Assembly: GCF_010993955.1 (NCBI RefSeq) | Contig: NZ_WIXL01000016.1 | Location: forward strand, 1 to 64,000 | Length of the DNA stretch: 64,000 nt | Source of the DNA: Oceanobacillus halotolerans | GTDB taxonomy: Bacteria; Bacillota; Bacilli; Bacillales; Amphibacillaceae | Direction of reading: 5' to 3' | Part shown: positions 9,406 through 19,106 of the stretch, in pieces | Layout of the letters: every line of letters begins with the position of its first letter | Numbering within the stretch: position 1 is the stretch's first letter | Program-made: the position numbers and the translations under genes | Notes under the pieces: generated by a model | What the model saw: the letters and a program-made list of their open reading frames with translations, nothing else | The model's database searches: none | Told to the model about the DNA's origin: nothing

Positions 9406-10503
9406 GTGCTGAAAAAAATTGTGCACTTATTTTTTATAGTAGCTGGTGGTACTATTGGATATTTATATATGCCAGATATTGTAAGAATGTTAGATTTTAC
9501 AGATGCGAACTGGGTAGCATCGCCATACTTAGGTTCAGTTGTAGGTGCAATTATAATCTTCCTTTTAACGTTTTGGATTACAGATTATATTGTTGGACTA
9601 TTGCGTTGGATAGAAGAGGCACTTATAAAGGTTCCGGTTGGTGATCTATTTTTTGGTAGTTTAGGTTTAATTATTGGATTAGTAACTGCTTTTTTAATTA
9701 ACATCCCGTTAACAGACATTGAAATTAAATTGGTTTCACAAGTGATTCCACTATTTTTAACGGTTTTATTAGGTTATTTTGGATTTCAAGTCGGGTTTAG
9801 ACGCCGAGACGAATTTGTAAATTTATTAAATATTAATCGTAAAGAAAAAGATAAAAAGAAAGCTGTCGCAAGTGAAGATGTAGATGTTCCAGTACCAAAA
9901 GCTAAAATATTAGATACTAGTGTTATTATTGACGGGCGTATTGCAGACATTTGCCAGACAAACTTCTTAGAAGGCACGATTGTCATCCCACAATTTGTGT
10001 TAGGGGAATTGCAACATATTGCGGATTCTTCAGACGTATTAAAACGCAATAGAGGTCGTCGTGGACTAGATGTGCTAAATCGAATTCAAAAGGAATTACC
10101 AGTAAAAGTAGAGATTTATGAAGGTGATTTTGAAGAGATTAATGAAGTAGACAGCAAACTGATTAAATTGGCAAAAGTAATCAATGGAATTGTGGTTACA
10201 AATGATTTTAATTTAAATAAGGTATGTGATCTTCAAAGTGTACCTGTGCTTAATATAAATGATTTAGCCAATGCAGTAAAACCTGTAGTACTCCCTGGAG
10301 AAGAACTAATGGTTCATGTTATAAAAGATGGTAAAGAACAGAATCAAGGCATTGCCTATTTAGATGATGGAACAATGATCGTGGTAGAAGAAGGTAGAGA
10401 CTATATTGGCAAAACAATTGAGGTATTAATAACAAGTGTTTTACAAACATCAGCAGGTCGAATGATATTTGCAAAACCAAAATTACTTGAAAAAGCTTTA
10501 TAA
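9406..10503 (+). CDS. yacL: PIN/TRAM domain membrane protein (YacL-like)
   Basis: Resembles B. subtilis YacL: an N-terminal membrane part with about four hydrophobic helices (residues 1-130), a PIN nuclease-like domain beginning [13 protein letters not shown] (acidic residues conserved) to about residue 280, and a C-terminal TRAM-like RNA-binding module. The cellular role is not established; PIN domains suggest an RNase. I chose GTG 9406 (MLKKIV), eight bases after AGGAGG; GTG 9403 is the alternative. In B. subtilis it follows disA and precedes ispD-ispF, but here both sides are repeats or short gaps. Confidence 0.9.
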   Translation: MLKKIVHLFFIVAGGTIGYLYMPDIVRMLDFTDANWVASPYLGSVVGAIIIFLLTFWITDYIVGLLRWIEEALIKVPVGDLFFGSLGLIIGLVTAFLINIPLTDIEIKLVSQVIPLFLTVLLGYFGFQVGFRRRDEFVNLLNINRKEKDKKKAVASEDVDVPVPKAKILDTSVIIDGRIADICQTNFLEGTIVIPQFVLGELQHIADSSDVLKRNRGRRGLDVLNRIQKELPVKVEIYEGDFEEINEVDSKLIKLAKVINGIVVTNDFNLNKVCDLQSVPVLNINDLANAVKPVVLPGEELMVHVIKDGKEQNQGIAYLDDGTMIVVEEGRDYIGKTIEVLITSVLQTSAGRMIFAKPKLLEKAL

Positions 10504-10528
10504 AAACGATATAACATAAGGGGATATG

Positions 10529-10563
10529 AAAAGTGATAACTAAAAAATGTTATCACTTTTTGT
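10529..10563 (+). terminator. terminator after the PIN/TRAM gene
   Basis: AAAAGTGATAAC and GTTATCACTTTTT form a perfect hairpin with a short T tail, 25 bases after the stop codon. Confidence 0.85.
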
Positions 10564-10662
10564 TATACTGGTAAAAAAGTATCTTTTAGAAAATGACAGT
10601 ATATCAAACGTAAAGATACGTGTACACTATACATAGCCTTATAAAGGAAGGGGAACATTGTC

Positions 10663-12132
10663 ATGACAAATGAAGTTCGTGTACGATATGCGCCTAGCCC
10701 AACAGGTCAATTACATATTGGAAATGCGCGTACTGCACTATTTAACTATTTATATGCTAGACATTTTAACGGGAAATTTATTATTCGTACAGAGGATACC
10801 GATGATAAACGAAATGTAGAAGGTGGAGAAGAAAGTCAGCTAAAATTTCTAAAATGGCTTGGAATTGAATGGGATGAGGGTGCTGACATTGGAGGAGAAT
10901 ACGGTCCATATCGTCAAACCGAGCGTTTAGATATCTATCAAAAGTATGTCGATGAATTGCTAGAACGTAATTTAGCTTATAAATGTTATATGACGGAGGA
11001 AGAGTTGGAAGCAGAGCGAGAGGAACAACGAGCAAAAGGACAAGTTCCAAAATATTCTGGTGCACATCGTGATTTAACAAAAGAGCAGTGTGAGCAGTTT
11101 GAAAAAGAAGGTCGTAAACCAAGTATCCGTTTACGTGTTCCAGCTAATCGTACGTATACGTTTCATGATATGGTACGAGGAAATATTACCTTTGAATCGA
11201 GTGATTTTGGTGATTGGGTTATTGTGAAGAAAAATGGGATACCAACGTACAATTTTGCAGTAGCGATTGATGACCATATGATGAAGATCTCTCATGTGCT
11301 TCGTGGTGAAGAGCATATTTCCAATACGCCAAAACAAATGATGATTTATGAAGCATTTGATTGGACTCCACCACAATTTGGTCATATGACCTTGATTTTA
11401 AACGAGGATCGTAAAAAGCTAAGTAAACGTGATGAGCATATTGTGCAATTCATTGAACAATACCGTGATTTAGGATACTTACCAGAGACAATGTTTAATT
11501 TTATTACCTTACTAGGCTGGTCACCGGTTGGGGAAGAGGAAATTTTTGATAAGGAAACCTTGATTGACATTTTTGATCCAGATCGTTTATCGACATCAGC
11601 AGCAATTTTTGATCCACAAAAATTAAAATGGATGAACAATGTTTATATTAAAGACCGCGACCTAGAGTCGATCATTGATTTAACCATGCCACATTTAATT
11701 AAGGCAGGAAAACTACCAGAAAATATGGATGAGGAAACGAGGGAATGGGCAGAACGGGTTATTGGCTTATACAAAGAACAGTTACGCTACGGTGCGGAAA
11801 TTGTAGAGCTAACCGAGATGTTCTTTAAGGAATCTATTACCTACGAAAATGATGCAATGGAAGTGCTCAAAGGGGAACAGGTTCCAGAGGTATTACAAGT
11901 TTTCACAGATAAGTTAATCCACTTATATGAGTTCAATAAAGACACCATTAAAGCAGAGATTAAAGCAACGCAGAAGGAAACTGGCCATCGTGGGAAGAAA
12001 CTATTTATGCCAATTCGTGTTGCAACAACTGGTCAAACCCATGGACCCGAACTACCGTTAGCAATTGAACTTTTAGGCAAAGATCGAATTCTAAATCGAT
12101 TGGATGCGATCCTGAAAGAATTAGGTGCTTAA
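10663..12132 (+). CDS. gltX: glutamyl-tRNA synthetase
   Basis: Class I synthetase charging tRNA-Glu. In Bacillaceae the enzyme also charges tRNA-Gln, which GatCAB then amidates. The 489-residue product has the HIGH-type motif [13 protein letters not shown] (residues 9-21), the KMSKS-type motif KKLSKRDE (near 250), and the C-terminal anticodon-binding domain with [23 protein letters not shown] precedes ATG 10663. A terminator separates it from the previous gene, so it is likely transcribed alone. ispD and ispF, usually just upstream, are missing. Confidence 0.96.
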   Translation: MTNEVRVRYAPSPTGQLHIGNARTALFNYLYARHFNGKFIIRTEDTDDKRNVEGGEESQLKFLKWLGIEWDEGADIGGEYGPYRQTERLDIYQKYVDELLERNLAYKCYMTEEELEAEREEQRAKGQVPKYSGAHRDLTKEQCEQFEKEGRKPSIRLRVPANRTYTFHDMVRGNITFESSDFGDWVIVKKNGIPTYNFAVAIDDHMMKISHVLRGEEHISNTPKQMMIYEAFDWTPPQFGHMTLILNEDRKKLSKRDEHIVQFIEQYRDLGYLPETMFNFITLLGWSPVGEEEIFDKETLIDIFDPDRLSTSAAIFDPQKLKWMNNVYIKDRDLESIIDLTMPHLIKAGKLPENMDEETREWAERVIGLYKEQLRYGAEIVELTEMFFKESITYENDAMEVLKGEQVPEVLQVFTDKLIHLYEFNKDTIKAEIKATQKETGHRGKKLFMPIRVATTGQTHGPELPLAIELLGKDRILNRLDAILKELGA

Positions 12133-12178
12133 CGATTCACATTCCATTTGATATGTAATATAGTAATAAATAAATATA

Positions 12179-12391
12179 GGCTGTTTTCTAAAAGATTGTT
12201 GCTCAACTATATAGCTTAATGCATAGTTGATGTAAATTGCGTCGTTGATTTCCGCTTCGGACAGTCGCTTTCACCACGGGCACTTATGCCCCTGGTGAAA
12301 GCGAAGTGTATTTCCAGAGCGGATAAACACTCTATACATCGCCTTAACTTACGTCGCAATCTATAGAAGATGAGACATTAAAAAACAACAA
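12179..12391. repeat. dispersed palindromic repeat, family B, copy 2 (short)
   Basis: Left part GATGTAAATTGCGTCGTTGA (from 12229) and right part TTACGTCGCAATCTATAGAA (from 12350) are inverted. The outer ends, CTGTTTTCTAAAAGATTGTT and AAAAAACAACAAG, are also inverted. The centre holds CGCTTTCACC/GGTGAAAGCG around TTATGCCC. It is about 210 bases, much shorter than the copies at 16484 and 53572, and ends 27 bases before the T-box leader. Confidence 0.8.
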
Positions 12392-12417
12392 GAATGGGAA
12401 AAGAGCTTAAATATATG

Positions 12418-12671
12418 AGCGATGACAAGGAAAAGTAGAAAATGAAGGCTTATCACAGAGAGAATCACCTTTGGCTGCGAGTGATTTTAAGCATCATTTT
12501 TGAAGTGCCCCTTGGAGTCCGTTATGGAACTTTAGTACATAACGGCGGTACTCTCCCGTTATGAGAGGAAGAAGTTGGGAGGATAATAGTAATAAATATT
12601 CTCCTCCAAACAGAGTGGGACCGCGCTAAAAAAGCGTCTCTGTGTGATATCTACACAGAGACGCTTTTTTT
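12418..12671 (+). promoter_or_regulatory. T-box leader, cysteine-specific
   Basis: The T-box signature GAGTGGGACCGCG lies at 12613-12625. Stem I shows the apical motif GGCTGCGAG (about 12473) and then a specifier region GAAGTGCCCC in which TGC (12506-12508) is the cysteine codon. An intrinsic terminator ends the leader at 12671. Uncharged tRNA-Cys would stabilise the antiterminator and switch on cysE-cysS and the genes behind them. The specifier assignment fits the downstream genes. Confidence 0.92.
12632..12671 (+). terminator. T-box terminator hairpin
   Basis: AGCGTCTCTGTG pairs with CACAGAGACGCT, followed by seven T. It is mutually exclusive with the T-box antiterminator that uses the upstream GGGACCGCG region. 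Confidence 0.92.
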
Positions 12672-12754
12672 ACACGTATTTTTAAAAATTCATTTAAGTC
12701 CGTGGTGAATCCAATATCCACTTGGAAGTACCAAAGGCAAAGGAGGGGTTACAA

Positions 12755-13423
12755 ATGGGGATATTTAAACGGTTAAAAGAAGATATGGATGTTGTCTTTG
12801 AGCAGGATCCCGCTGCCCGGACATATACAGAAGTATTTTTAACATATTCTGGATTACATGCTGTATGGTCACACCGAATTGCACATGGACTATATAAACG
12901 ACGATTATTCTTTTTAGCACGAGTTGTCTCACAGTTAAGTCGTTTCTTCACAGGAATTGAGATTCATCCAGGTGCTAAAATAGGGAGACGTTTCTTTATT
13001 GATCACGGGATGGGTGTTGTCATTGGAGAAACCTGTGAAATTGGCGATAATGTTACGGTGTTTCAAGGCGTAACATTAGGTGGAACAGGGAAAGAGAAAG
13101 GAAAGCGTCACCCGACCGTTAAAGATAATGCACTAATATCCACTGGTGCTAAAGTGTTAGGATCTATCACAATTGGAGAAAGCTCAAAAGTTGGGGGTGG
13201 ATCTGTTGTATTGCACGATGTACCAGACCATTCTACTGTTGTCGGTATTCCCGGTAGAGTAGTAGTCCAAAATGGTAAAAAGGTAAGACGAGATCTGGAT
13301 CATCATAAAATACCAGATCCAGTCGCTGATCGATGTGCACAACTACAGAAGGAAATTGATATGTTAAAAGTAGAAATTGAAAAGATAAAGGAAGGGGAGC
13401 AACATGGCGATAACCATCTATAA
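12755..13423 (+). CDS. cysE: serine O-acetyltransferase
   Basis: Makes O-acetylserine from serine and acetyl-CoA, the first step of cysteine synthesis. The 222-residue protein has an N-terminal helical part (1-60) and a left-handed beta-helix of hexapeptide repeats (IHPGAKIG ... [10 protein letters not shown], about 65-185) with the catalytic [13 protein letters not shown] region. AGGAGGGG precedes ATG 12755. An ATG at 12722 would place the start in the leader, so I rejected it. It overlaps cysS by 20 bases, and both follow the cysteine T-box. Confidence 0.95.
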   Translation: MGIFKRLKEDMDVVFEQDPAARTYTEVFLTYSGLHAVWSHRIAHGLYKRRLFFLARVVSQLSRFFTGIEIHPGAKIGRRFFIDHGMGVVIGETCEIGDNVTVFQGVTLGGTGKEKGKRHPTVKDNALISTGAKVLGSITIGESSKVGGGSVVLHDVPDHSTVVGIPGRVVVQNGKKVRRDLDHHKIPDPVADRCAQLQKEIDMLKVEIEKIKEGEQHGDNHL

Positions 13424-14810
13424 CACATTAACGCGTGAAAAAGAAACATTTCAACCAATTAACGATGATAAGGTAATGATGTATGTTTGCGGGCCAACTG
13501 TATATAACTATATTCATATCGGAAATGCTCGGCCTGCGATTGTCTTTGATACTGTACGGAGATATTTAGAATATAAAGGCTATCAAGTGGACTATGTACT
13601 AAATTTCACTGATGTTGATGACAAAATTATTAATGCTGCCAATGAAATGGGAGAAGATGTAGAACGGATTGCAAATCGTTTTATTGATGCCTATATAGAG
13701 GATGTATATGCACTAGGTGTAAAACCTGCAACTTACAATCCTCGTGTAACAGAGACAATGGAAGATATCATTACCTTTATCCAAAAATTAATTGATAATG
13801 GGTATGCTTATGAAGCGGATGGAGATGTTTATTTTAAACCAAGAGCATTTGATGGATATGGGAAACTTTCTCATCAATCAATCGATGAACTACGGTCAGG
13901 TGCAAGAATCCAAATTGGGGAGAAAAAAGAAGATCCATTAGATTTTGCGCTTTGGAAAAAGGCAAAGCCAAATGAAATAGCATGGGAATCTCCATGGGGT
14001 CAAGGTCGCCCAGGATGGCATATTGAATGCTCCGCAATGGCGAAGAAATACTTGGCAGAAACAATTGACATTCATGCAGGTGGCCAAGATCTTACATTCC
14101 CACACCACGAAAATGAAATAGCACAATCAGAGTCAATGACAGGAAAACCATTTGCAAGGTACTGGATGCATAATGGGTATATTAATATTGATAATGAAAA
14201 AATGTCCAAATCCCTTGGTAATTTCGTGTTAACCCGAGAATTGATAGAAAAGCATGATCCACAAGTGATACGTTTCTTCATGTTGAGTGTTCATTATCGA
14301 AATCCAATCAACTTTACCGAAGAGCTATTAAAAAGTGCTGAAAACAGTTTAGAACGGATTCGAACAGCCTATCATAATTTAGAACACCGTAAAAAGGCAA
14401 GCACAAACCTTGCTGATTCTAATCAATCGGATGACTGGCTTACAAAAATAAATACAGCGAAGAAACAGTTTGAACATGAGATGGATGATGACTTTAACAC
14501 AGCGAATGCGATAAGTGTCTTATTTGATTTAACGAAAGAAGCAAATGTCTATTTACAGGCTAAACAAACCTCTACAGCTGTTATAGAAGCATTCCAAGAG
14601 ATGATTGTAAGCTTATTAGATGTTCTTGGTATTCAACTAGAAGAAGAAGCAGACTTATTGGATGAGGAAGTAGAATCATTAATCCAAGAGCGTAACGAGG
14701 CAAGAAAAAACCGCCAATTTGCACGGGCTGACGAAATACGGGACGAATTGAAAGCAAAAAATATTATATTAGAAGATACGCCACAAGGCACAAGGTGGAA
14801 ACGAGGCTAA
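13404..14810 (+). CDS. cysS: cysteinyl-tRNA synthetase
   Basis: Class I synthetase attaching cysteine to tRNA-Cys. The 468-residue protein carries the zinc-binding cysteine in [17 protein letters not shown] (residues 27-43, including the HIGH-type motif), a second zinc segment GWHIECSAM, and the KMSKS motif EKMSKSLGN near 265. GGAAGGGG lies just before ATG 13404, inside the end of cysE. It shares one base with the mrnC start (TAATG). Pairing with cysE behind a T-box coordinates cysteine supply and use. Confidence 0.97.
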   Translation: MAITIYNTLTREKETFQPINDDKVMMYVCGPTVYNYIHIGNARPAIVFDTVRRYLEYKGYQVDYVLNFTDVDDKIINAANEMGEDVERIANRFIDAYIEDVYALGVKPATYNPRVTETMEDIITFIQKLIDNGYAYEADGDVYFKPRAFDGYGKLSHQSIDELRSGARIQIGEKKEDPLDFALWKKAKPNEIAWESPWGQGRPGWHIECSAMAKKYLAETIDIHAGGQDLTFPHHENEIAQSESMTGKPFARYWMHNGYINIDNEKMSKSLGNFVLTRELIEKHDPQVIRFFMLSVHYRNPINFTEELLKSAENSLERIRTAYHNLEHRKKASTNLADSNQSDDWLTKINTAKKQFEHEMDDDFNTANAISVLFDLTKEANVYLQAKQTSTAVIEAFQEMIVSLLDVLGIQLEEEADLLDEEVESLIQERNEARKNRQFARADEIRDELKAKNIILEDTPQGTRWKRG

Positions 14811-15211
14811 TGAAAGAAAATGATGTAAAGCAACTAAAAAGTTTAACACTAGCCTATTTAGGTGATGCTGTTTATGACTTACATGTTAGAAAACATTTAA
14901 TTCAGGCTGGAACAGTAAAACCAAATCAGTTGCATAATCAAGCGGTCACCTATGTATCTGCTAAAGCACAGGCAACCATTATTTTAGAATGGCTAGAAAA
15001 TGATTTTTTAACAGAAGAAGAAAAAGGCGTGGTAGGCCGTGGGCGAAATGCGAAATCTGGATCCGTACCCAAAAATACGAGTGTGCAAACCTATCGTTAC
15101 GGGACAGCATTTGAAGCATTGATCGGCTACCACTACTTATCTGACAATCAAGAACGGCTAATGGAACTGTTAGAAAGAGCGGTGCAATGTATTGAGAGGA
15201 GGCAGCAATAG
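14810..15211 (+). CDS. mrnC: Mini-ribonuclease III
   Basis: Mini-III is an RNase III-like nuclease without the dsRNA-binding domain; it matures both ends of 23S rRNA in Bacillus. The 133-residue product has the catalytic helix [13 protein letters not shown] near residues 15-27 and the downstream acidic [10 protein letters not shown] motif. I chose ATG 14810, which overlaps the cysS stop; GTG 14795 is in frame and would add five residues. It is followed directly by rlmB. Confidence 0.93.
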   Translation: MKENDVKQLKSLTLAYLGDAVYDLHVRKHLIQAGTVKPNQLHNQAVTYVSAKAQATIILEWLENDFLTEEEKGVVGRGRNAKSGSVPKNTSVQTYRYGTAFEALIGYHYLSDNQERLMELLERAVQCIERRQQ

Positions 15212-15958
15212 ATGGATCAAGAAATTATTATGGGAAGAAATCCTGTAATGGAAGCATTAAAATCAGGTCGATCTGTTAATAAGGTACTCGTTTCAGAAGG
15301 GGTTAGTGGGTCACTTTTTGGAAAATTAAAGCACCTTGCTAAGGGTGCTGATACCGTTGTTCAAAAAGTACCCAAGCATAAGCTAGACCAAGTTGCAGAT
15401 GGCAATCATCAAGGTGTTATTGCATATGTAGCTTCCTATCAATATGCATCGCTAGAAGACATATTTGCCAAGGCGGAAAAACAAAAAGAAGATCCGTTTT
15501 TTATCATTTTAGATGAATTAGAAGATCCACACAATTTAGGATCTATTTTACGAACCGCAGATGCAACGGGAGTTCATGGCGTTATTATCCCAAAAAGGCG
15601 TTCAGTAGGATTAACCGCTACTGTTGCCAAAACAGCCGTAGGTGCAATGGAGCATATCCCAGTGGTGCGTGTTACCAATATTGCTAATACGATTAAAGAA
15701 TTAAAAGAACGACAAGTATGGGTAGTCGGAACTGCAGCGGATGGAACAGAAGACTATCGTGAACTTGATGGAACATTGCCAATTGCGGTTGTCATAGGCA
15801 ATGAAGGGAAAGGGATGAGCAGACTTGTGAAGGAGTCATGTGATTGGACAGTTAGTCTACCAATGAGAGGAAACGTTTCGTCACTAAATGCATCTGTTGC
15901 TTGTAGTTTGCTATTATATGAAGTATATCGAAAAAGGTTTCCAATAGGTGAATCATAA
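15212..15958 (+). CDS. rlmB: 23S rRNA 2'-O-methyltransferase RlmB
   Basis: A SpoU-family (SPOUT) methyltransferase expected to methylate the ribose of G2251 in 23S rRNA, the P-loop base. The 248-residue protein has an N-terminal L30-like substrate-binding domain (1-75) and a trefoil-knot domain with LDELEDPHNLGSILRTAD, VIGNEGKGMSRLV and PMRGNVSSLNASVA, all canonical. AGGAGG precedes ATG 15212, which starts immediately after the mrnC stop. The stop overlaps the next start by one base. Confidence 0.94.
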   Translation: MDQEIIMGRNPVMEALKSGRSVNKVLVSEGVSGSLFGKLKHLAKGADTVVQKVPKHKLDQVADGNHQGVIAYVASYQYASLEDIFAKAEKQKEDPFFIILDELEDPHNLGSILRTADATGVHGVIIPKRRSVGLTATVAKTAVGAMEHIPVVRVTNIANTIKELKERQVWVVGTAADGTEDYRELDGTLPIAVVIGNEGKGMSRLVKESCDWTVSLPMRGNVSSLNASVACSLLLYEVYRKRFPIGES

Positions 15959-16467
15959 TGATCGTACTAGTAGTAGATGGTTATAACATTATTGGTGCAT
16001 GGGATGAATTACAACGATTAAAGGAAGAAGATATTGGACAAGCTCGGGATCGATTGATTGAACAAATGGCCGAGTATAAAGCATATACTGGACAGCGTGT
16101 CATTATTGTATTTGATGCTTATTATGTAGAAGGGATCCAGAGCCAATATAAGGAGCACAATGTCGATGTTATTTTTACAAGGGAAAACGAAACAGCAGAT
16201 GAATGTATTGAAAGACTAGTTGCTACTTTGATGAATGTACAAACAAAGGTGTATGTAGCAACGTCCGATTATGCAGAGCAACGTACAATCTTTGGAAGGG
16301 GTGCACTACGAAAATCCGCACGTGAGCTTTATATCGAAATGCAAAATATTGAACGAAACATAGGAGAAAAAATTGAAACACACCAAAAAACACAGCCACA
16401 ATTACGAATACCATTAAAAGAAGATGTCCGAGAAAAATTTGAAAAATGGCGCCGTGGTAATAAATAG
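15958..16467 (+). CDS. rae1: NYN-domain ribosome-dependent mRNA endonuclease (Rae1/YacP)
   Basis: A 169-residue NYN (PIN-like) domain protein. The B. subtilis homologue YacP, named Rae1, enters the ribosomal A site and cuts mRNA. The acidic residues of the fold are visible in LVVDGYNIIGAWD (residues 4-16), FDAYYVEG and the TRENETADECIE and ATSDYAEQ segments. A basic tail ends the protein. The start ATG 15958 overlaps the rlmB stop. It ends the cysE-cysS-mrnC-rlmB-rae1 cluster; a family B repeat follows instead of a clear terminator. Confidence 0.92.
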   Translation: MIVLVVDGYNIIGAWDELQRLKEEDIGQARDRLIEQMAEYKAYTGQRVIIVFDAYYVEGIQSQYKEHNVDVIFTRENETADECIERLVATLMNVQTKVYVATSDYAEQRTIFGRGALRKSARELYIEMQNIERNIGEKIETHQKTQPQLRIPLKEDVREKFEKWRRGNK

Positions 16468-16483
16468 TTTTAGTTTTAGTAGA

Positions 16484-16985
16484 GGCAGTTATCTAAAAAG
16501 TTGTTGCTTTTTACAGTATAAATCTTCATGAATCGTTGATACAAATTGCGAAGTAAATTTTAGCTTGCTTTTATTACCGCTACGGAAATACACTTCGCTT
16601 TCCGCGGACTCTCCACGAGCCTCCTCATTCGTACCCTCGCCCGCTGGGTCTCTTAGGCTCGTTTTTCCGCAGGAGTCTTCGTGTTTTCCTCCGCTAGTTT
16701 TGTGCTATCCTTATTCTTATCATTTCTGTTGCTAAAAATAATAGTTGATTGGAGCGGAGAACAGTCGACTCCTGCAGGAATAGCACGTGTCCGAAGACCC
16801 CACAGGAAGCGGTTTTCTTCCGAGGAGGCTGAGGCCGTGCCTGCGGTAAAGTAGACACTGTGAAAACGAATAGTTTGAACAGATGTCGCACTTATGCCCC
16901 TGGTGAAAGCGACTGTTCGGAGTGGAAATCAAAAGCACTAAGTTACGTCGCAATCTATAAAAATACGACATTCAGAAACAACAAA
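16484..16985. repeat. dispersed palindromic repeat, family B, copy 3
   Basis: A roughly 500-base copy. GATACAAATTGCGAAGTAAA (from about 16537) faces AGTTACGTCGCAATCTATAA (from about 16940). Inside are CGGAAATACACTTCGCTTTC, GCAGGAGTCTTCGTGTTTTC, GAACAGTCGACTCCTGCAGG and GAATAGTTTGAACAGATGTC, the last being the reverse complement of the matching block in copies 1 and 5. Minus-strand open frames inside it have no ribosome binding site. It ends 24 bases before the sigH -35 box. Confidence 0.82.
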
Positions 16986-17008
16986 GTATGCGAAAAATCC
17001 AAATAGCG

Positions 17009-17038
17009 TTGACTCATTTAAAACGCTTAGGGTATAAT
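17009..17038 (+). promoter_or_regulatory. SigA-type promoter of sigH
   Basis: TTGACT (17009-17014) and TATAAT (17033-17038), spacer 18. It lies immediately after the family B repeat and about 43 bases before the sigH start. I did not identify an AbrB site. Confidence 0.75.
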
Positions 17039-17080
17039 GTATGCTATATTAACAGCAGCGTGTACAGGGGGGATATGTTG

Positions 17081-17725
17081 GTGAGTGTAAAGCAGATGGA
17101 TGCAAACAATAAATGCTTAAGTAGACTAGAAGATGATGAAATTTTAAAACATATTCATCAAGGAAATAGTCATGCACTTGATTTTTTAATACAAAAGTAT
17201 AGAAATTTTGTACGTGCTAAGGCACATACTTATTTTTTAATCGGTGCTGATAAAGAAGATATTATCCAAGAAGGTATGATCGGACTTTACAAAGCAATAC
17301 GAGACTATGATGAGGAAAAACAATCTTCCTTCAAAGCATTTGCTGAGCTCTGTATAACTCGCCAAATTATTACTGCAATAAAAACGGCAACAAGACAAAA
17401 GCATATGCCTTTAAATTCATATATCTCCCTTGATAAGCCTATCTATGATGAGGAATCTGATCGAACTTTATTAGATGTCATAGCAGGATCGAAAGCGATT
17501 GATCCACAAGAACTCCTTTTAAATCGTGAAAAACATGGTGATATGGAGGACAAGTTATCAGAATTATTAAGCGAGTTAGAAAAGAAGGTTTTACATTTAT
17601 ATTTGGACGGGCGTTCTTATCAGGAGATTTCAGCAGACTTAAAACGACATGTAAAATCAATTGATAATGCGCTCCAACGAGTAAAACGAAAACTAGAACA
17701 ATTAATTGAAGCCAATGAAGTATAA
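17081..17725 (+). CDS. sigH: RNA polymerase sigma factor SigH (Spo0H)
   Basis: SigH directs transcription of early sporulation, competence and stationary-phase genes. The 214-residue protein has sigma region 2 (KYRNFVRAKAHTYFLIGAD, DIIQEGMIGLYKAIRDYD) and region 4 with the helix-turn-helix GRSYQEISADLKRHVKSIDN. I start at GTG 17081 (MSVKQMD), eight bases after AGGGGGG; ATG 17075 is too close to it, and ATG 16988 lies upstream of the promoter. rpmG follows after 77 bases. Confidence 0.95.
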   Translation: MSVKQMDANNKCLSRLEDDEILKHIHQGNSHALDFLIQKYRNFVRAKAHTYFLIGADKEDIIQEGMIGLYKAIRDYDEEKQSSFKAFAELCITRQIITAIKTATRQKHMPLNSYISLDKPIYDEESDRTLLDVIAGSKAIDPQELLLNREKHGDMEDKLSELLSELEKKVLHLYLDGRSYQEISADLKRHVKSIDNALQRVKRKLEQLIEANEV

Positions 17726-17802
17726 TGGACATGCATTTGACACAACTAGTAAGACATGCTACATTTAGATGAGAAAAAACCCTCTAGGTGGGGTGTTGTA
17801 AA

Positions 17803-17952
17803 ATGAATAAAAAAGTAATCTTAGCGTGTGCAATTTGCTCTAGCAGAAACTATACAACTAGTAAAAATGTATCCACACAATCAACGCGTTTAGAAGTTCG
17901 GAAATTTTGTAAGACTTGTGGAAAACATACGTTGCACCGTGAAACGAAATAA
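17803..17952 (+). CDS. rpmG: 50S ribosomal protein L33
   Basis: A 49-residue L33 of the zinc-binding type: CAIC near residues 9-12 and CKTC near 36-39. GTGGGGTG precedes ATG 17803. It sits between sigH and secE, as rpmGB does in B. subtilis. Bacillus genomes often carry a second, zinc-free L33 elsewhere. Confidence 0.93.
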   Translation: MNKKVILACAICSSRNYTTSKNVSTQSTRLEVRKFCKTCGKHTLHRETK

Positions 17953-17993
17953 ATAACCGCAACTCTAAAGCTGGTGTTTGGGGGTTTACAAGA

Positions 17994-18173
17994 GTGAAAT
18001 TAATTACATTTTTAAAGAATGTATCTCGAGAGATGAAAAAAGTTAGTTGGCCTAAGGGAAAAGAACTAACAAGCTACACGATTACAGTTATATCTACAGT
18101 AGCATTTGTGGCAGTGTTTTTTGCTGTAGTTGATTTAGGAATCTCTCAATTTTTAAATGTATTTTTTGAATAA
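17994..18173 (+). CDS. secE: preprotein translocase subunit SecE
   Basis: The small clamp subunit of the SecYEG channel. The 59-residue product has the conserved amphipathic segment REMKKVSWPKGKEL (residues 13-26) and one C-terminal transmembrane helix (about 30-52). It starts at GTG 17994 behind a modest GGGGG ribosome binding site. Unlike the compact secE-nusG pair in many bacteria, nusG is 235 bases away with a terminator between. Confidence 0.95.
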   Translation: MKLITFLKNVSREMKKVSWPKGKELTSYTITVISTVAFVAVFFAVVDLGISQFLNVFFE

Positions 18174-18218
18174 ATAGTCCTAATATATGTTATAATGTAG
18201 ATGAATAATAATTTTTCT

Positions 18219-18246
18219 GAAAAAACCCGATTAAACGGGTTTTTTA
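18219..18246 (+). terminator. terminator between secE and nusG
   Basis: AAAAACCCG and CGGGTTTTTT form a compact hairpin with a T run, 45 bases after secE. It should reduce or end transcription from sigH/rpmG/secE into nusG. Confidence 0.8.
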
Positions 18247-18408
18247 ATATGGTTATTTTTCATACTAATGGTAGGTTCATTGAATATAAAGCATCCCTTT
18301 AGATGGTGGTACTATTCTTGTATTAATAATCTTTGAAAACTACCTATTACATAGTGGTCATATAAACTTTTTATAAGGGAGGGAAGGGCAAAGCCTTGTC
18401 CTGATTAA

Positions 18409-18942
18409 ATGGAGAAAAAATGGTATGTGGTGCATACGTATTCTGGTTATGAGAATAAAGTAAAAACAAATTTAGAAAAACGTGTCGAAACAATGGGAAT
18501 GGAAGACAATATTTTCCGTGTTATTGTACCTGAAGATGAAGAAACTGAAATTAAAAATGGTAAAAAGAAAGTGGTTAAAAAGAAAGTATTTCCTGGTTAT
18601 GTATTAGCGGAAATGATAATGACCGATGATTCTTGGTATGTGGTGCGTAATACACCAGGGGTTACAGGATTTTTAGGATCAAGTGGTGGAGGTACAAAAC
18701 CAACTCCCTTATTACCTGAAGAAGCAGAGAGCATCCTAAAACGTATGGGCGTTGATGAATCAGTTGTTCAAGTTGATTTTGAGCTAAAAGAGAATGTCCG
18801 TGTAACAGATGGTCCATTTACAGACTTTACAGGATCAATTGAACATATTGATACAGATAAACAGAAACTAAAGGTTCATGTAAACATGTTTGGTCGAGAG
18901 ACACCAGTTGAATTAGATTTCACTCAAGTTGAAAAGTTATAA
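18409..18942 (+). CDS. nusG: transcription termination/antitermination factor NusG
   Basis: NusG binds RNA polymerase and modulates pausing and Rho-dependent termination. The 177-residue protein has the NGN domain (KWYVVHTYSGYENKV at 4-18, FPGYVLAEM, NTPGVTGFLG) and a C-terminal KOW domain (VTDGPFTDFTGSIEHID, about 128-177). AGGGAGGG lies before ATG 18409, somewhat further away than usual. A possible extended -10 promoter (TGG-TACTAT, ending at 18315) lies in the gap after the secE terminator. rplK has its own promoter. Confidence 0.96.
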   Translation: MEKKWYVVHTYSGYENKVKTNLEKRVETMGMEDNIFRVIVPEDEETEIKNGKKKVVKKKVFPGYVLAEMIMTDDSWYVVRNTPGVTGFLGSSGGGTKPTPLLPEEAESILKRMGVDESVVQVDFELKENVRVTDGPFTDFTGSIEHIDTDKQKLKVHVNMFGRETPVELDFTQVEKL

Positions 18943-18962
18943 GGTTAAAATCTGCTAAACCC

Positions 18963-18991
18963 TTGCAATAATCTCGAAAACATGCTAAAAT
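18963..18991 (+). promoter_or_regulatory. SigA-type promoter of rplK
   Basis: TTGCAA (18963-18968) and TAAAAT (18986-18991), spacer 17, right after nusG. The leader to rplK is about 110 bases long and rich in G near GAGTGGGAGGGGTC, where an L11/L1-type control element could lie. Confidence 0.65.
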
Positions 18992-19106
18992 TCTTTTGTT
19001 ATTTATGCCTCGGACTTATGAGGAAATGACGAATAAGAGTGGGAGGGGTCTCGTCTAGGACAAGGTTCCCAATTACCACATCACGGACTTTAAGGAGGTG
19101 TGTCTC

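Noticed and set aside
16694-16971. two overlapping minus-strand frames upstream of sigH
   Set aside because: Both lie in a family B repeat and overlap each other without ribosome binding sites.
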